Shown here: positions 20,375-30,570 of the stretch, in pieces
Layout: each line of letters starts with the position of its first letter
Position numbering within the stretch: the stretch's first letter is position 1
Origin: Rhodobacterales bacterium HKCCA1288
GTDB lineage: Bacteria > Pseudomonadota > Alphaproteobacteria > Rhodobacterales > Rhodobacteraceae
Reading direction: 5' to 3'
Length of the DNA: 64,000 bases
Assembly: GCA_015693905.1 (NCBI GenBank)
Contig: CP065161.1
Coordinates: forward strand, 1,364,001-1,428,000
Program-made: the position numbers and the translations under genes
Notes under the pieces: model-generated
Told to the model about the DNA's origin: nothing
What the model saw: the letters and a program-made list of their open reading frames with translations, nothing else
The model's database searches: none

Positions 20375-21322
20375 ATGGCACGGGATAGACACGAGGAAAA
20401 TCTCGCCAATCCAACACGCCGCCTTTTGGTGGTCATTCTGATCATCATCCTCTTTGGGTTCATTTTGCTGTGGCGCATTGACAACCCGCGCGCAGAACGC
20501 ATCCGCGCAGCTGTGGTAGATCGCATCGTTCCAAACATGGAATGGGCCATGGCACCCGTTACTGGGCTTGCGCGGATGGTCGATGATTTCCAATCTTACG
20601 CGCGCCTCTACGAACAGAACGAACAGCTGCGCCGCGAGTTACAACAGATGCGCGCATGGCGCGAGGCGGCGATTCAGCTTGAACAAGAAAATGCCCGCCT
20701 CTTGGATTTGAACCGCGTTCAGCCCGACCCATCGCTGACTTGGATTTCAGGGATTGTTTTGGCTGATAGCGGATCGCCGTTCCGCCGCTCGGTTCTGCTG
20801 AATGTGGGCGCGCGCGATGGGGTGGAAGACGGATGGGCCGCCATGGACGGGCTTGGCTTGGTCGGACGGATCGCGGGCCTTGGGGAGCGCACGGCGCGCG
20901 TTTTATTGCTGACCGATAGCAACAGCCGCGTGCCAGTGTTGATCCAACCGTCTGGGCAGCAGGCCCTCCTGACAGGCGACAACAGCGCCGCCCCGCTTAT
21001 TGATTTCATCGAAACCCCCGAAGACATCGCCGCAGGGGATCGTATCGTGACATCGGGCGCGGACGGATTATACCCTGCGGGGTTGTTGGTTGGCCAAGTG
21101 GTTGTTGACCCAGAACGCGACCTGCGCGCACGGCTTGCTGCTGATTTTGGTCGGCTGAATTTCCTGCGGGTCATGCGCAACCCCGATGTTGTGCCGCTCA
21201 ATGACAGCGACACATTGATCGGCCCCCCCTTGCCAGAAAATGAGGAAATAGGGGATCAGATCGAAGCCGACCCCGTGCCAGAAACCGCCGCAGCACAAGA
21301 CACGGAGGGGGATGGCACATGA
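20375..21322 (+). CDS. mreC: rod shape-determining protein MreC
   Basis: Single-pass inner-membrane scaffold linking MreB to PBP2 in the periplasm. Basic N-terminus, one membrane helix at about residues 18-36 (LLVVILIIILFGFILLW), a coiled coil rich in Gln and Glu (about 65-105), then the paired beta-barrel MreC domain. The last 35 residues are acidic and proline-rich. Length is 315 residues. The stop overlaps the mreD start as ATGA. Confidence 0.94.
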   Translation: MARDRHEENLANPTRRLLVVILIIILFGFILLWRIDNPRAERIRAAVVDRIVPNMEWAMAPVTGLARMVDDFQSYARLYEQNEQLRRELQQMRAWREAAIQLEQENARLLDLNRVQPDPSLTWISGIVLADSGSPFRRSVLLNVGARDGVEDGWAAMDGLGLVGRIAGLGERTARVLLLTDSNSRVPVLIQPSGQQALLTGDNSAAPLIDFIETPEDIAAGDRIVTSGADGLYPAGLLVGQVVVDPERDLRARLAADFGRLNFLRVMRNPDVVPLNDSDTLIGPPLPENEEIGDQIEADPVPETAAAQDTEGDGT

Positions 21323-21846
21323 CCGACCCTTTGACCCTCCGCATATGGATTTACCGCGCTTATTATCTGGCGCTCTGCCTGTTCATCCTTCTATGGCAAA
21401 TCCTGCCCTTAGGTTTTGACGAAGGCAGTCTGCCAAGCCCTGACATGATCACGGGCCTAACCCTTGCTTGGTTGCTCAGGCATCCCAATGTTGTCCCGCT
21501 TGGGGCTATTGCCATCGTTTTCCTGATCTCAGACTTTTTGACCCATGCGCCTGTCGGCTTGGGTGCGCTGCTGATAGTCTTAGCCACCGAAAGTCTGCGC
21601 AAGCGCCAGCCGCAAATCGAAAACATGACATTTCTCAGCGAGTTCGGCACAGTAACCGCCGTGATCTTGGCTGTTACTTTGGCCGAGCGGGTGCTTTTGA
21701 CATTGCTTTTGGCGGATCAGCCCCCCTTTGGTGAGGTGGTCTTGCACGCGATTGTGACCATCGCAGCCTACCCCGCGCTGGTTGTGATCTCGAAATATTT
21801 GCTCGGTTTGGATAGACTATCCGCCGCAGACCCAGACAATGTTTAA
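21319..21846 (+). CDS. mreD: rod shape-determining protein MreD
   Basis: Small polytopic inner-membrane partner of MreC. The 175 residues contain about five hydrophobic segments, and the gene sits between mreC and mrdA, which is the expected position. Sequence conservation in MreD is low, so the call rests on both topology and context. The start overlaps the mreC stop (ATGA) and mrdA follows after 2 bases. Confidence 0.88.
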   Translation: MTDPLTLRIWIYRAYYLALCLFILLWQILPLGFDEGSLPSPDMITGLTLAWLLRHPNVVPLGAIAIVFLISDFLTHAPVGLGALLIVLATESLRKRQPQIENMTFLSEFGTVTAVILAVTLAERVLLTLLLADQPPFGEVVLHAIVTIAAYPALVVISKYLLGLDRLSAADPDNV

Positions 21847-21848
21847 CC

Positions 21849-23816
21849 ATGGCCCGCAGTCAGAAACGCAAAAACCAAGATAATAACGCGCAAATGTCCC
21901 GCCGCGCGTTGGTTTTGGGTGGGCTTATGAGCACCACCTGCCTCGTGCTGGCAGGGCGCATGCGCTATTTGCAACTTGAGCGGGCTGATGATTTTCGACT
22001 TTTGGCCGAAGAAAATCGGATCAACCTCCGTCTGTTGCCCCCTGCGCGTGGGGTGATCTATGACCGCCATGGAACAGTTCTGGCAGACAACTCGCCCAAT
22101 TACCGCATCACGATGGTGCGCGAGGATGCGGGGGATGTGGATTTGGTGCTGTCGCGCTTAAGCCGCATTGTGAATATTGACCGCGCGAAACTAGATCGCG
22201 CACGTGACGAGATGATGTCCCGCCCGCCCTTCGTGCCTGTCACCATTGCAGATCGTCTATCATGGGAGGAGTTCTCTCTGGTTTCGGTCAATGCCCCCGC
22301 ACTTCCAGGGATCACGCCTGATGTGGGATTGTCGCGGGACTACCCGCTTGGGGCAGATTTCTCTCACGTTGTGGGCTATGTGGGGCCTGTCTCGGACTAT
22401 TATCTTGAGACAACAGGGGACACGGATCCCGTGCTGCAAATCCCAGATTTCCAAGTCGGGCGCTACAATGTCGAAGCGCGGCTTGAGGATGTCTTGCGCG
22501 GGCGCGCGGGCAGCAAGCGGGTCGAGGTGAACGCCGCAGGTCGCGTGATGCGCGAGCTTGACCGCAGTGAGGCCCAACCTGGTGCGGATGTGCAACTGAC
22601 GGTTGATGCCTATCTCCAAAACTATGCCGAAGCGCGGCTTGAGGGCGAAAGCGCGGGCGCGGTGGTGATTGACACCCAAAATGGCGACATCCTCGCCTTG
22701 GCCTCAGCACCTACCTATGATCCGAACCTCTTTGTGCGCGGCATCCCATCGTCCATCTGGGAAACGCTGAACACCGACCCCTACCGCCCCTTGGCCAATA
22801 AAGCCACGCAAGGCCTCTACCCGCCCGGATCGACCTATAAAATGGTCGTGGCCTTGGCCGCGCTAGAGGCAGGGTTAATTGATCCGTCCGACACTGTGTT
22901 TTGTGGGGGATCCCTCCAGTTGGGCAATCGGCGTTTCCATTGCTGGAAGCGGGACGGCCATGGTCACATGGATATGGTGCAAAGCATCGCGCAAAGCTGT
23001 GACGTCTATTATTACGATCTTGCGCAACGCGTTGGCATTGATGCCATTTCCGCCATGGCCGAAAGGCTGGGCTGCGGCGTGCGCCATGATGTGCCCCTTT
23101 CAGGCGTGGCCACGGGCATTGCACCCACGATGGATTGGAAATTATCCAACCGTGGCGAGCCATGGGTGATGGGCGACACGCTCAACGCGTCAATCGGTCA
23201 GGGCTTTGTTCTTAACTCACCGTTGCAACTGGCTGTAATGACCGCGCGCCTTGCCTCTGGCCTAAACCTTAATCCGCGCCTTATTCGCAGCGTAGACGGG
23301 GTAGAACCTGATTACCCTGCCATCACGCCTTTGGATGTAAATCCTGCCAATCTGGCAAAAATTCGTGATGGGATGTTTGAAGTCTCGAATGGCGCGCGCG
23401 GCACGGCCTCGGGCAGCCGCACAATTTTGCAGGACTATTTGATTGCGGGAAAAACAGGCACAAGCCAAGTGCGCAATATCACCGCCGCCGAGCGGGCCGC
23501 AGGCGTGATCCGCAATGAAGACCTGCCGTGGGAGCGGCGCGATCATGCCCTTTTTGTGGGCTATGCCCCCGCCCATGCACCACGCTATGCCATTGCTCTG
23601 ATTGTGGAACATGGCGGCGGTGGGTCGGCGGCAGCGGCGCCCCTTGCGCGCGACATTTTGCTTTATGCGATGTTTGATGATCTGCCCCCGCTTGACGCCT
23701 ATCCGGCAAACCAGCGCGCGGCAGTGCAAGAGCGCCATGCCGCCATGACCCTTTTGCCGCGGCGCGGCAGTCCAGATGCCCCAACATCTGGCACCACAGG
23801 GACAAGCCGCGCATGA
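21849..23816 (+). CDS. mrdA: penicillin-binding protein 2, elongasome transpeptidase
   Basis: Class B PBP that cross-links peptidoglycan in the elongasome with RodA. One N-terminal membrane helix (about 20-38), a dimerisation/pedestal domain starting PPARGVIYDRHGTVLADN, then the transpeptidase: Ser328-Thr-Tyr-Lys331 (GSTYK), SCD in QSCDVYYYD as the SxN-type motif, and Lys535-Thr-Gly (GKTGTSQ). The 655 residues are typical. The ATGA overlap with rodA keeps the two partners in equal amounts. Confidence 0.96.
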   Translation: MARSQKRKNQDNNAQMSRRALVLGGLMSTTCLVLAGRMRYLQLERADDFRLLAEENRINLRLLPPARGVIYDRHGTVLADNSPNYRITMVREDAGDVDLVLSRLSRIVNIDRAKLDRARDEMMSRPPFVPVTIADRLSWEEFSLVSVNAPALPGITPDVGLSRDYPLGADFSHVVGYVGPVSDYYLETTGDTDPVLQIPDFQVGRYNVEARLEDVLRGRAGSKRVEVNAAGRVMRELDRSEAQPGADVQLTVDAYLQNYAEARLEGESAGAVVIDTQNGDILALASAPTYDPNLFVRGIPSSIWETLNTDPYRPLANKATQGLYPPGSTYKMVVALAALEAGLIDPSDTVFCGGSLQLGNRRFHCWKRDGHGHMDMVQSIAQSCDVYYYDLAQRVGIDAISAMAERLGCGVRHDVPLSGVATGIAPTMDWKLSNRGEPWVMGDTLNASIGQGFVLNSPLQLAVMTARLASGLNLNPRLIRSVDGVEPDYPAITPLDVNPANLAKIRDGMFEVSNGARGTASGSRTILQDYLIAGKTGTSQVRNITAAERAAGVIRNEDLPWERRDHALFVGYAPAHAPRYAIALIVEHGGGGSAAAAPLARDILLYAMFDDLPPLDAYPANQRAAVQERHAAMTLLPRRGSPDAPTSGTTGTSRA

Positions 23817-24952
23817 GTTTTTCACTCTACCAGATCAATACGATGCCAAGCGGGTGGCGCAAGGTGCTGTATTTCAACTGGCCGCTTGTGTTGCTTCTCA
23901 CCCTTGTGGCCTGCATCGGGTTTATGATGCTTTATTCGGTTGCGGGGGGCTCAACACGGCCTTGGGTCATTCCACAAGTGCAGCGTTTCGCCCTTGGCAT
24001 GGCCGCGATGTTCATCATCGCCCTGATCCCAATTGCCTTTTGGCGGATGGTGGCATGGCTGGGCTATGCGTTCTCGCTTGTGTTGCTGCTCGTGGTCGAG
24101 TTTTTCGGCACGGTCGGTATGGGCGCACAACGATGGATTGACCTTGGGGGGTTCCGCTTACAACCCTCAGAATTGGCGAAAATCACCATCGTGATGGTCT
24201 TGGCCGCCTATTATGCGCGCCTCGATACCACGAAGAAATCGCATCCGCTCTATATCCTGCCGCCCCTGCTCCTGATCTTGGTGCCCGTTTTCTTGACGCT
24301 CAAGCAGCCCGATTTGGGCACAGCCCTTCTGCTGCTTTTGGGCGGTGGCGCGGTGGTATTTGCCGCGGGCGTTCACTGGGCCTATTTTGGTGGGTTGATT
24401 GCGGCGGGCGTGGGCGCGGTCTTTGCTGTGTTTGCATCACGCGGCACATCATGGCAATTGATCAAAGATTACCAATTCCGCCGCATCGACACCTTCCTTG
24501 ATCCAACCCAAGACCCGCTTGGCGCAGGATACCACATCACCCAAAGTCAGATCGCGCTTGGATCGGGCGGGTTTTCTGGACGGGGATTTATGGAAGGCAC
24601 GCAAAGCCGCTTAAACTTTTTACCCGAAAAGCAAACCGATTTCATTTTCACGACCTTGGCTGAGGAATTCGGCTTTATTGGTGCTTCCTCCCTGCTGTTT
24701 ATCTATCTACTGATTGTGGCCTTGTGTATTTGGACGGCCCTTTCCACCAAAGATCGCTTTGCCTCGCTGCTTAGCATTGGGATTGCAGCAACCTTTTTCC
24801 TCTATTTCGCAATCAATATGGCAATGGTCATGGGATTGGCCCCCGTGGTCGGCGTGCCTTTGCCGCTCGTCTCTTATGGCGGCTCAGCAATGATGGTGCT
24901 TTTAGCTGCGTTTGGTTTGGTGCAATCGGCCCATATCCATCGTCCACGCTAA
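23813..24952 (+). CDS. rodA: peptidoglycan glycosyltransferase RodA (SEDS family)
   Basis: Polytopic SEDS glycosyltransferase that polymerises lipid II during elongation, paired with PBP2. The 379 residues carry about ten membrane helices. SEDS landmarks are GAQRWIDLGGFRLQPSE, KQPDLGTALLLL, LPEKQTDFIFTTLAEEFGF and the C-terminal GVPLPLVSYGGSAM. The start overlaps the mrdA stop. A GGCGGG-TTTT-CCCGCC hairpin (24962-24977) lies just after the gene. Confidence 0.96.
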   Translation: MSFSLYQINTMPSGWRKVLYFNWPLVLLLTLVACIGFMMLYSVAGGSTRPWVIPQVQRFALGMAAMFIIALIPIAFWRMVAWLGYAFSLVLLLVVEFFGTVGMGAQRWIDLGGFRLQPSELAKITIVMVLAAYYARLDTTKKSHPLYILPPLLLILVPVFLTLKQPDLGTALLLLLGGGAVVFAAGVHWAYFGGLIAAGVGAVFAVFASRGTSWQLIKDYQFRRIDTFLDPTQDPLGAGYHITQSQIALGSGGFSGRGFMEGTQSRLNFLPEKQTDFIFTTLAEEFGFIGASSLLFIYLLIVALCIWTALSTKDRFASLLSIGIAATFFLYFAINMAMVMGLAPVVGVPLPLVSYGGSAMMVLLAAFGLVQSAHIHRPR

Positions 24953-24961
24953 AGTGAAATT

Positions 24962-24977
24962 GGCGGGTTTTCCCGCC
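24962..24977 (+). terminator. hairpin after rodA, possible terminator
   Basis: A six-base-pair GC stem with a TTTT loop lies ten bases after the rodA stop. No T tract follows, so it may be a weak or Rho-assisted end of the mre operon or an RNA-stabilising hairpin. Confidence 0.45.
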
Positions 24978-25026
24978 CTGCACCCTCTGATAGCCCTAAT
25001 TGCATCTCATATATCAGGAGCAGGCC

Positions 25027-25968
25027 ATGCCATCCCCCACCATCCTTTTCGCTGCAAAATCTGAAAAATGGGCGGAATATGAACCCGCACTGCGCAAGGC
25101 GTTGCAGAAGACAGGGGTTGATGCCACGGGCCTAACCACTGAGGCTGACCCAGCTGAGGTGGATTATATCATCTACGCCCCCAATTCAGGGCTACAGGAT
25201 TTTACCCCCTTCACCCGCGCAAAAGCCGTGCTGAGCCTTTGGGCAGGGGTTGAGGATATTGTCGGCAATGAAACAATCACCATGCCGCTTGCCCGCATGG
25301 TCGATTACGGGCTGACGCAAGGTATGCTCGAATTCGTCACGGGTCATGTGCTGCGTTATCACCTCATGATTGACGATTTCCTTGCAGGGCAAGATGGGGT
25401 CTGGCGCCCCAATTTGGTGCCGCCCTTGGCGCGGGATCGCAAGGTGACCATCTTGGGTCTTGGTGTATTGGGCGCGGCCGCAGCGCAAAGCCTTGCGCAA
25501 ATTGGCTTTGATGTCGCGGGCTGGTCGCGAAGCCCCAAATCAATCGAAGGCATCGCATGCTATCATGGTGAAGACGGGCTTTTCGATGCATTGCGTCATG
25601 CCGAAATATTGGTGACACTTCTGCCCGACACCGCCGCCACGCGCGGGCTGATCAATCAAACCACCCTCGCCGCCCTACCCCACGGGGCCAAGATCATCAA
25701 TCCAGGACGCGGCAGTTTGATCGAGGATGCTGCACTTTTGGCCGCGCTCGATACAGGCAAGATCGCAGCGGCCACTTTGGATGTTTTCACCATCGAACCC
25801 CTGCCTGCCTCACATCCCTATTGGCGCCATCCGCGCGTCACTGTAACCCCGCATATCGCCTCTGCCACAAGGGCCGAGACGGCATCGGAAACCATTGCCG
25901 AGAATATCCGCCGTGGTGAGGCGGGTGAGCCATTCTTACATCTGGTGGATCGCGCGGCAGGGTATTAG
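25027..25968 (+). CDS. ghrA: glyoxylate/hydroxypyruvate reductase A-like D-2-hydroxyacid dehydrogenase
   Basis: NAD(P)H-dependent reductase of glyoxylate or hydroxypyruvate, 313 residues. The cofactor domain has VTILGLGVLGAAAAQSLAQI; the catalytic set is in INPGRGSLIEDAAL (Arg region), LDVFTIEPLP (Glu) and TPHIAS (His). ATG 25027 is preceded by AGGAG at good spacing and starts in family register. It is likely a single-gene unit between the rodA hairpin and a terminator shared with odhB. The assignment to GhrA rather than another 2-hydroxyacid dehydrogenase is by overall pattern. Confidence 0.85.
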   Translation: MPSPTILFAAKSEKWAEYEPALRKALQKTGVDATGLTTEADPAEVDYIIYAPNSGLQDFTPFTRAKAVLSLWAGVEDIVGNETITMPLARMVDYGLTQGMLEFVTGHVLRYHLMIDDFLAGQDGVWRPNLVPPLARDRKVTILGLGVLGAAAAQSLAQIGFDVAGWSRSPKSIEGIACYHGEDGLFDALRHAEILVTLLPDTAATRGLINQTTLAALPHGAKIINPGRGSLIEDAALLAALDTGKIAAATLDVFTIEPLPASHPYWRHPRVTVTPHIASATRAETASETIAENIRRGEAGEPFLHLVDRAAGY

Positions 25969-25974
25969 GCAGCA

Positions 25975-26012
25975 AAAAGCCCCCATCCTATGCAGCCAGA
26001 ACGGGGGCGTTT
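25975..26012. terminator. bidirectional terminator between ghrA and odhB
   Basis: AAAAGCCCCC and GGGGGCGTTT form a stem around a 20-base loop in the 74-base gap between the two convergent genes. The A run on one side and T run on the other allow it to serve both strands. Confidence 0.65.
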
Positions 26013-26042
26013 CGCGGTCGTTTTCTCAGTCGTTTGCGGGGA

Positions 26043-27542
26043 TCAGAGATCCATCAACAAACGGCGTGGGTCTTCCAGTGCATCCTTGACGCGGACAAGG
26101 AAGGTCACCGCGCCTTTGCCATCGACAATGCGGTGGTCATAGGACAGCGCCAGATACATCATCGGGCGGATTTTGATCTCGCCATTGATGACCATGGGGC
26201 GGTCTTGGATTTTATGCATCCCCAAGATACCCGATTGTGGCGGGTTCAAAATGGGCGAAGACATGAGCGAGCCGTAAACCCCACCATTCGAAATGGTGAA
26301 CGTGCCGCCCTGCATCTCGGCCATAGACAGTTTGCCATCACGCGCGCGCTTGCCCTTTTCGACAATCGCCTTTTCGATTTCGGCAAAAGACATCTGATCG
26401 GCGTTACGGATCACTGGCACAACCAGACCCTGTGGCGTGCCTGCCGCGATGCCCATATGCACGAAGTTTTTGTAGACGATGTCGGTGCCATCGATTTCAG
26501 CGTTCACCTCAGGCACCTCTTTCAAGGCGTGGATACAGGCCTTGGTGAAGAAGGACATAAAGCCCAAACGCGCGCCGTGCTTCTTTTCGAACTCGTCTTT
26601 ATAGGCGTTGCGCAGGGCCATCACCTCGGTCATGTCCACCTCGTTATAGGTGGTCAGGATCGCTGCGGTGTTTTGCGCATCCTTCAGACGCTTTGCGATG
26701 GTCTGGCGCAGACGGGTCATTTTGACCCGTTCTTCGCGGGCAGCATCCTCTGCGGCCACAGGCGCACGCGGAGCGGCGGCAGGGGCAGCAGCAGGCGCTG
26801 CAGTGGGGGCGATTGCGGCCTTCAAAACATCTTCTTTCATGATGCGTCCATCCTTGCCCGAGCCTTGAACAGCCGCGGGATCAATGCCTTTTTCCGCCAT
26901 CAGTTTCTTGGCTGATGGGGCATCTTCTACATCCCGACCGCTGCCTGTTGGTGCAGCGGCAGCAGGGGCCGCAGCGGGTGCTGCGGCAGGGGCGGCGACA
27001 GCAGCGCCATCGGTGGAAATTACACCAAGCTGCCCGCCTGCATTGACAGTCGCACCTTCCGCCGCATCAATGCGCGCCAAAACACCTGCAGCGGGGGCGG
27101 GAACCTCGACCGACACTTTGTCAGTTTCCAATTCACACAGCATCTCGTCTTGCGCGACCGTATCGCCAACCTGTTTGAACCATGTGGCGATGGTGGCTTC
27201 GGTCACAGACTCGCCCAACGCGGGAACCATAATATCAACCGATGCACCCGAGGAAGCAGCGGCCGCTGGCTTTGCGGCAGGGGCCGCTGCAGCAGCGCCA
27301 GCACCCGCAGCGGCAATCGTAGCGAGCAAGGCATCAACGCCAACCGTCTCGCCCTCGCCCGCAACGATCTCGCCCAATGTGCCTGCGGCGGGGGCGGGAA
27401 CCTCAACGGTCACTTTATCGGTTTCCAATTCGCACAGCATCTCATCCTGCGCGACTGTATCCCCTGGTTTTTTGAACCAAGTTGCCACGGTGGCCTCGGT
27501 CACGGATTCGCCCAAAGTGGGCACGCGGACTTCTGTCGCCAT
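26043..27542 (-). CDS. odhB: 2-oxoglutarate dehydrogenase E2, dihydrolipoyl succinyltransferase with two lipoyl domains
   Basis: Transfers the succinyl group from E1 to CoA within the 2-oxoglutarate dehydrogenase complex (sucB in E. coli). The order is lipoyl domain 1 (residues 1-77, Lys43 in ETDKVTV), Ala/Pro linker, lipoyl domain 2 (about 102-177, Lys142 in ETDKVSV), Ala/Pro linker, E3-binding domain ([15 protein letters not shown]), a third linker, and the catalytic domain ending with [12 protein letters not shown]. Enteric SucB has one lipoyl domain and about 400 residues; this has two in 499. It is the last gene of mdh-sucC-sucD-sucA-odhB, five bases after sucA. Confidence 0.96.
   Translation of the reverse strand: MATEVRVPTLGESVTEATVATWFKKPGDTVAQDEMLCELETDKVTVEVPAPAAGTLGEIVAGEGETVGVDALLATIAAAGAGAAAAAPAAKPAAAASSGASVDIMVPALGESVTEATIATWFKQVGDTVAQDEMLCELETDKVSVEVPAPAAGVLARIDAAEGATVNAGGQLGVISTDGAAVAAPAAAPAAAPAAAAPTGSGRDVEDAPSAKKLMAEKGIDPAAVQGSGKDGRIMKEDVLKAAIAPTAAPAAAPAAAPRAPVAAEDAAREERVKMTRLRQTIAKRLKDAQNTAAILTTYNEVDMTEVMALRNAYKDEFEKKHGARLGFMSFFTKACIHALKEVPEVNAEIDGTDIVYKNFVHMGIAAGTPQGLVVPVIRNADQMSFAEIEKAIVEKGKRARDGKLSMAEMQGGTFTISNGGVYGSLMSSPILNPPQSGILGMHKIQDRPMVINGEIKIRPMMYLALSYDHRIVDGKGAVTFLVRVKDALEDPRRLLMDL
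27069..27236 (-). repeat. odhB lipoyl-domain repeat, second copy
   Basis: Encodes residues 103-158 of odhB. It matches 27366-27533 at a fixed offset of 297 bases (99 codons), with long shared words such as GTCGCGCAAGACGAGATGCT versus its near-identical partner. The copies are diverged mainly at third positions, so the duplication is old rather than an assembly artefact. Confidence 0.85.
27366..27533 (-). repeat. odhB lipoyl-domain repeat, first copy
   Basis: Encodes residues 4-59 of odhB, the N-terminal lipoyl domain. Partner of the copy at 27069-27236. The proteins of the two copies share [14 protein letters not shown] and EVPAPAAG without change. Confidence 0.85.
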
Positions 27543-27547
27543 TGTCT

Positions 27548-30508
27548 TTACCCTTCGATCGTCAGCGCTTCGTTGATGAGCGCGGTTTGCTGTGCTTTAT
27601 GTTGTGAGGCTAGGCCAGTCGCAGGCGAAGCCGAAGCGGCGCGGCCTGCATAAGTGGCGCGACTATGGGTTGCCCCAATCCGTGTCAGAACCCATTCAAG
27701 ATTTGGCTCAACGAATGTCCAAGCCCCTTGGTTTTTCGGCTCTTCCTGACACCAGACAATCTCTGCGGTCTTAAAGCGCTCCAATTCCTTCATCAGCGAC
27801 ATCGCAGGGAATGGGTAGAACTGCTCAAGACGCAGGAGATAGACATCATCCAGACCACGCGCATCGCGCTCTTCAAGCAGGTCATAATAAACCTTGCCTG
27901 AACTGATCACGACACGGCGGATTTTATCGTCTGATTTCAGCTTGAGATCTGAATTGCCATATTGGGCATCATCCCACAGCACGCGGTGGAAGGAAGACCC
28001 TGTTGTGAACTCCTCCGCCCGTGAGACGGCCTTTTTATGCCGCAAAAGGGATTTCGGCGTCATCAGAACCAATGGCTTACGGAAGCTGCGATGGATCTGG
28101 CGGCGCAAGATATGGAAATAATTGGCGGGTGTGGTGCAATTGGCCACAATCCAGTTGTCTTGACCGCACATTTGCAAGAACCGCTCAAGACGCGCGGAGG
28201 AATGTTCGGGGCCTTGACCCTCAAACCCGTGCGGCAACAGCATCACCAATCCAGACATCCGCAACCATTTGCTTTCGCCCGATGAGATGAATTGGTCAAA
28301 CATGATTTGCGCGCCATTGGCGAAATCGCCAAATTGCGCTTCCCACATGACCAAGGCATTCGGTTCCGCAAGGCTGTAGCCATATTCAAAGCCCAGCACC
28401 GCATATTCGGACAGCATCGAGTCAATGACCTCGTAGCGCGCTTGGCCCTCACGAATGTTATTGAGAGGATAATAGCGTTCCTCGCTCTCCTGATGGATCA
28501 GGCCCGAATGGCGCTGGCTGAATGTGCCACGGGTGCTGTCTTGGCCTGCAAGGCGAACTGGATATCCTTCGGTCAGCAAGCTGCCAAAGGCCAAAGCCTC
28601 GGCAGTGGCCCAATCAAACCCTTGGCCCGTGTCGAACATCTCTTGTTTCGTTTCCAAAAGACGCGCCACGGTCTTATGCAACACGAAGTTCTGGGGCGCG
28701 GTCACCAAGGCCTTGCCGATCTCTTTCATCGTCTTGGGCTTAATTGCCGTCTCACCGCGCTGGTAATCTTCGCCCTCACGATTGAGATGGCTCCAACGGC
28801 CATCAAGCCAATCCGCTTTGTTGGGCTTATATTCCTTACCTGCCTCAAACTCGTCATTCAGACGGGCTTGGAAGGCCGCCTTCATATCTTCGATTTCACC
28901 TTCGGGGATCAGCCCGTCCTGCACCAAACGCTCGGTATAGAGTTGCAAGGTCGTTTTGTGCTTCTTGATGCGGTTATACATCATCGGGTTGGTGAACATC
29001 GGCTCATCGCCTTCGTTGTGACCAAAGCGGCGATAGCAGAAGATATCAATCACAACATCTTTGCCGAATTTCTGGCGGAATTCCGTAGCAACTTTTGCAG
29101 CATGAACAACGGCTTCGGGATCGTCCCCGTTGACATGGAAAATCGGCGCCTCAACCATCAAAGCAATATCTGTTGGATAGGGCGAAGAGCGGCTGAAATG
29201 GGGCGCAGTGGTGAAGCCGATTTGGTTATTCACCACGATATGGATTGTGCCACCTGTGCGGTGGCCGCGCAGGCCCGAAAGCCCCAAGCCTTCTGCAACC
29301 ACACCCTGCCCCGCAAAGGCCGCATCACCATGCAAAAGGATACCCAAAACTTGGTGACGTTCTGTGTCGCCCAACTGATCTTGCTTGGCGCGCACTTTGC
29401 CCAAAACAACGGGGTTAACCGCCTCAAGGTGGCTTGGGTTCGCGGTCAAGGAAAGGTGGACAGTGTTATCATCAAAAGTGCGATCCGAAGACGCGCCCAA
29501 GTGATATTTCACATCCCCTGATCCATCGACATCTTCGGGCTTAAAGCTGCCGCCTTGGAATTCGTTGAAAATCGCGCGGTAAGGTTTGCCCATCACATTG
29601 GCCAAAACGCTGAGGCGCCCGCGGTGGGGCATGCCAATCACGATTTCTTTCACGCCAAGCGCGCCACCGCGTTTGATGATTTGCTCCATCGCGGGGATCA
29701 ACGCCTCGCCACCATCAAGGCCGAAACGCTTTGTGCCCATGTATTTCACATGGAGGAATTTCTCAAAACCTTCGGCCTCGACCAATTTGTTCAAGATGGC
29801 CTTACGGCCCTCGCGGGTGAAGGCGATCTCTTTGCCATAACCCTCAATCCGCTCTTTGAGCCAACTGGACTGCTCGGGATCGGAGATGTGCATATATTGC
29901 AGCGCGAATGTGCCACAATAGGTGCGCTTCACGATCTCCATGATCTGGCGCATTGAGGCCATTTGCAGGCCCAAAACATTGTCGATGAAAATCGGACGAT
30001 CCATATCCGCATCGGTGAAACCATAGCTGCGCGGATCAAGTTCTGGGTGGGGGGTCTGGTCACGCATGCCAAGCGGGTCGATATCGGCAATCAAATGACC
30101 ACGGATACGATAGGCGCGGATGATCATCAGCGCGCGGATACTGTCCAAAACCGCGCGCTGCACCTGTGCATCGGTCAACTCGATGCCTGCATCTGCCGCC
30201 TTTTCGCGGATTTTCTTTTCTGCGCCTTTGACTTCGACCGCTGCGGCAGGCCACTCGCCCGTGAGCGCATGGGTCAAATCATCGGCAGGCTGCAACGGCC
30301 AGTCACCACGCGCCCAAGAGGGGCCTGCGGCCTCGGCCTTTGCGTCAGCTGGTGCATCGCCAAGCGAAGCAAAAAACGCCCGCCAACTTTCTTCGACCGA
30401 ATTTGGGTCTTGCGCATAACGCGCATAAAGCTGTTCGAGATATTCGGCATTATGCCCCTGCATAAAGCTTGAGGCGTGGAAGATATCATTCGGGCTTTGT
30501 TCAGTCAT
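27548..30508 (-). CDS. sucA: 2-oxoglutarate dehydrogenase E1 component
   Basis: Thiamine-diphosphate enzyme that decarboxylates 2-oxoglutarate and succinylates the E2 lipoyl arm. The N-terminal tail begins with the E2-binding pattern ([20 protein letters not shown]), then [27 protein letters not shown] (thiamine-binding GDG-like region), and [10 protein letters not shown]. The length of 986 residues is typical. It lies between sucD (62-base gap) and odhB (5-base gap), so E1 and E2 are made together. E3 is not encoded in this window. Confidence 0.97.
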   Translation of the reverse strand: MTEQSPNDIFHASSFMQGHNAEYLEQLYARYAQDPNSVEESWRAFFASLGDAPADAKAEAAGPSWARGDWPLQPADDLTHALTGEWPAAAVEVKGAEKKIREKAADAGIELTDAQVQRAVLDSIRALMIIRAYRIRGHLIADIDPLGMRDQTPHPELDPRSYGFTDADMDRPIFIDNVLGLQMASMRQIMEIVKRTYCGTFALQYMHISDPEQSSWLKERIEGYGKEIAFTREGRKAILNKLVEAEGFEKFLHVKYMGTKRFGLDGGEALIPAMEQIIKRGGALGVKEIVIGMPHRGRLSVLANVMGKPYRAIFNEFQGGSFKPEDVDGSGDVKYHLGASSDRTFDDNTVHLSLTANPSHLEAVNPVVLGKVRAKQDQLGDTERHQVLGILLHGDAAFAGQGVVAEGLGLSGLRGHRTGGTIHIVVNNQIGFTTAPHFSRSSPYPTDIALMVEAPIFHVNGDDPEAVVHAAKVATEFRQKFGKDVVIDIFCYRRFGHNEGDEPMFTNPMMYNRIKKHKTTLQLYTERLVQDGLIPEGEIEDMKAAFQARLNDEFEAGKEYKPNKADWLDGRWSHLNREGEDYQRGETAIKPKTMKEIGKALVTAPQNFVLHKTVARLLETKQEMFDTGQGFDWATAEALAFGSLLTEGYPVRLAGQDSTRGTFSQRHSGLIHQESEERYYPLNNIREGQARYEVIDSMLSEYAVLGFEYGYSLAEPNALVMWEAQFGDFANGAQIMFDQFISSGESKWLRMSGLVMLLPHGFEGQGPEHSSARLERFLQMCGQDNWIVANCTTPANYFHILRRQIHRSFRKPLVLMTPKSLLRHKKAVSRAEEFTTGSSFHRVLWDDAQYGNSDLKLKSDDKIRRVVISSGKVYYDLLEERDARGLDDVYLLRLEQFYPFPAMSLMKELERFKTAEIVWCQEEPKNQGAWTFVEPNLEWVLTRIGATHSRATYAGRAASASPATGLASQHKAQQTALINEALTIEG

Positions 30509-30570
30509 GACCGCACCTGAGAAATGGAATAGCCCCGCACGATCAAAATGAGCGCGCGAGGCAACTGTGT

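Noticed and set aside
28292-29521. A 409-codon plus-strand frame opposite sucA
   Set aside because: It lies wholly inside sucA, whose protein is clearly correct. Long antisense frames are common in this GC-rich codon pattern.
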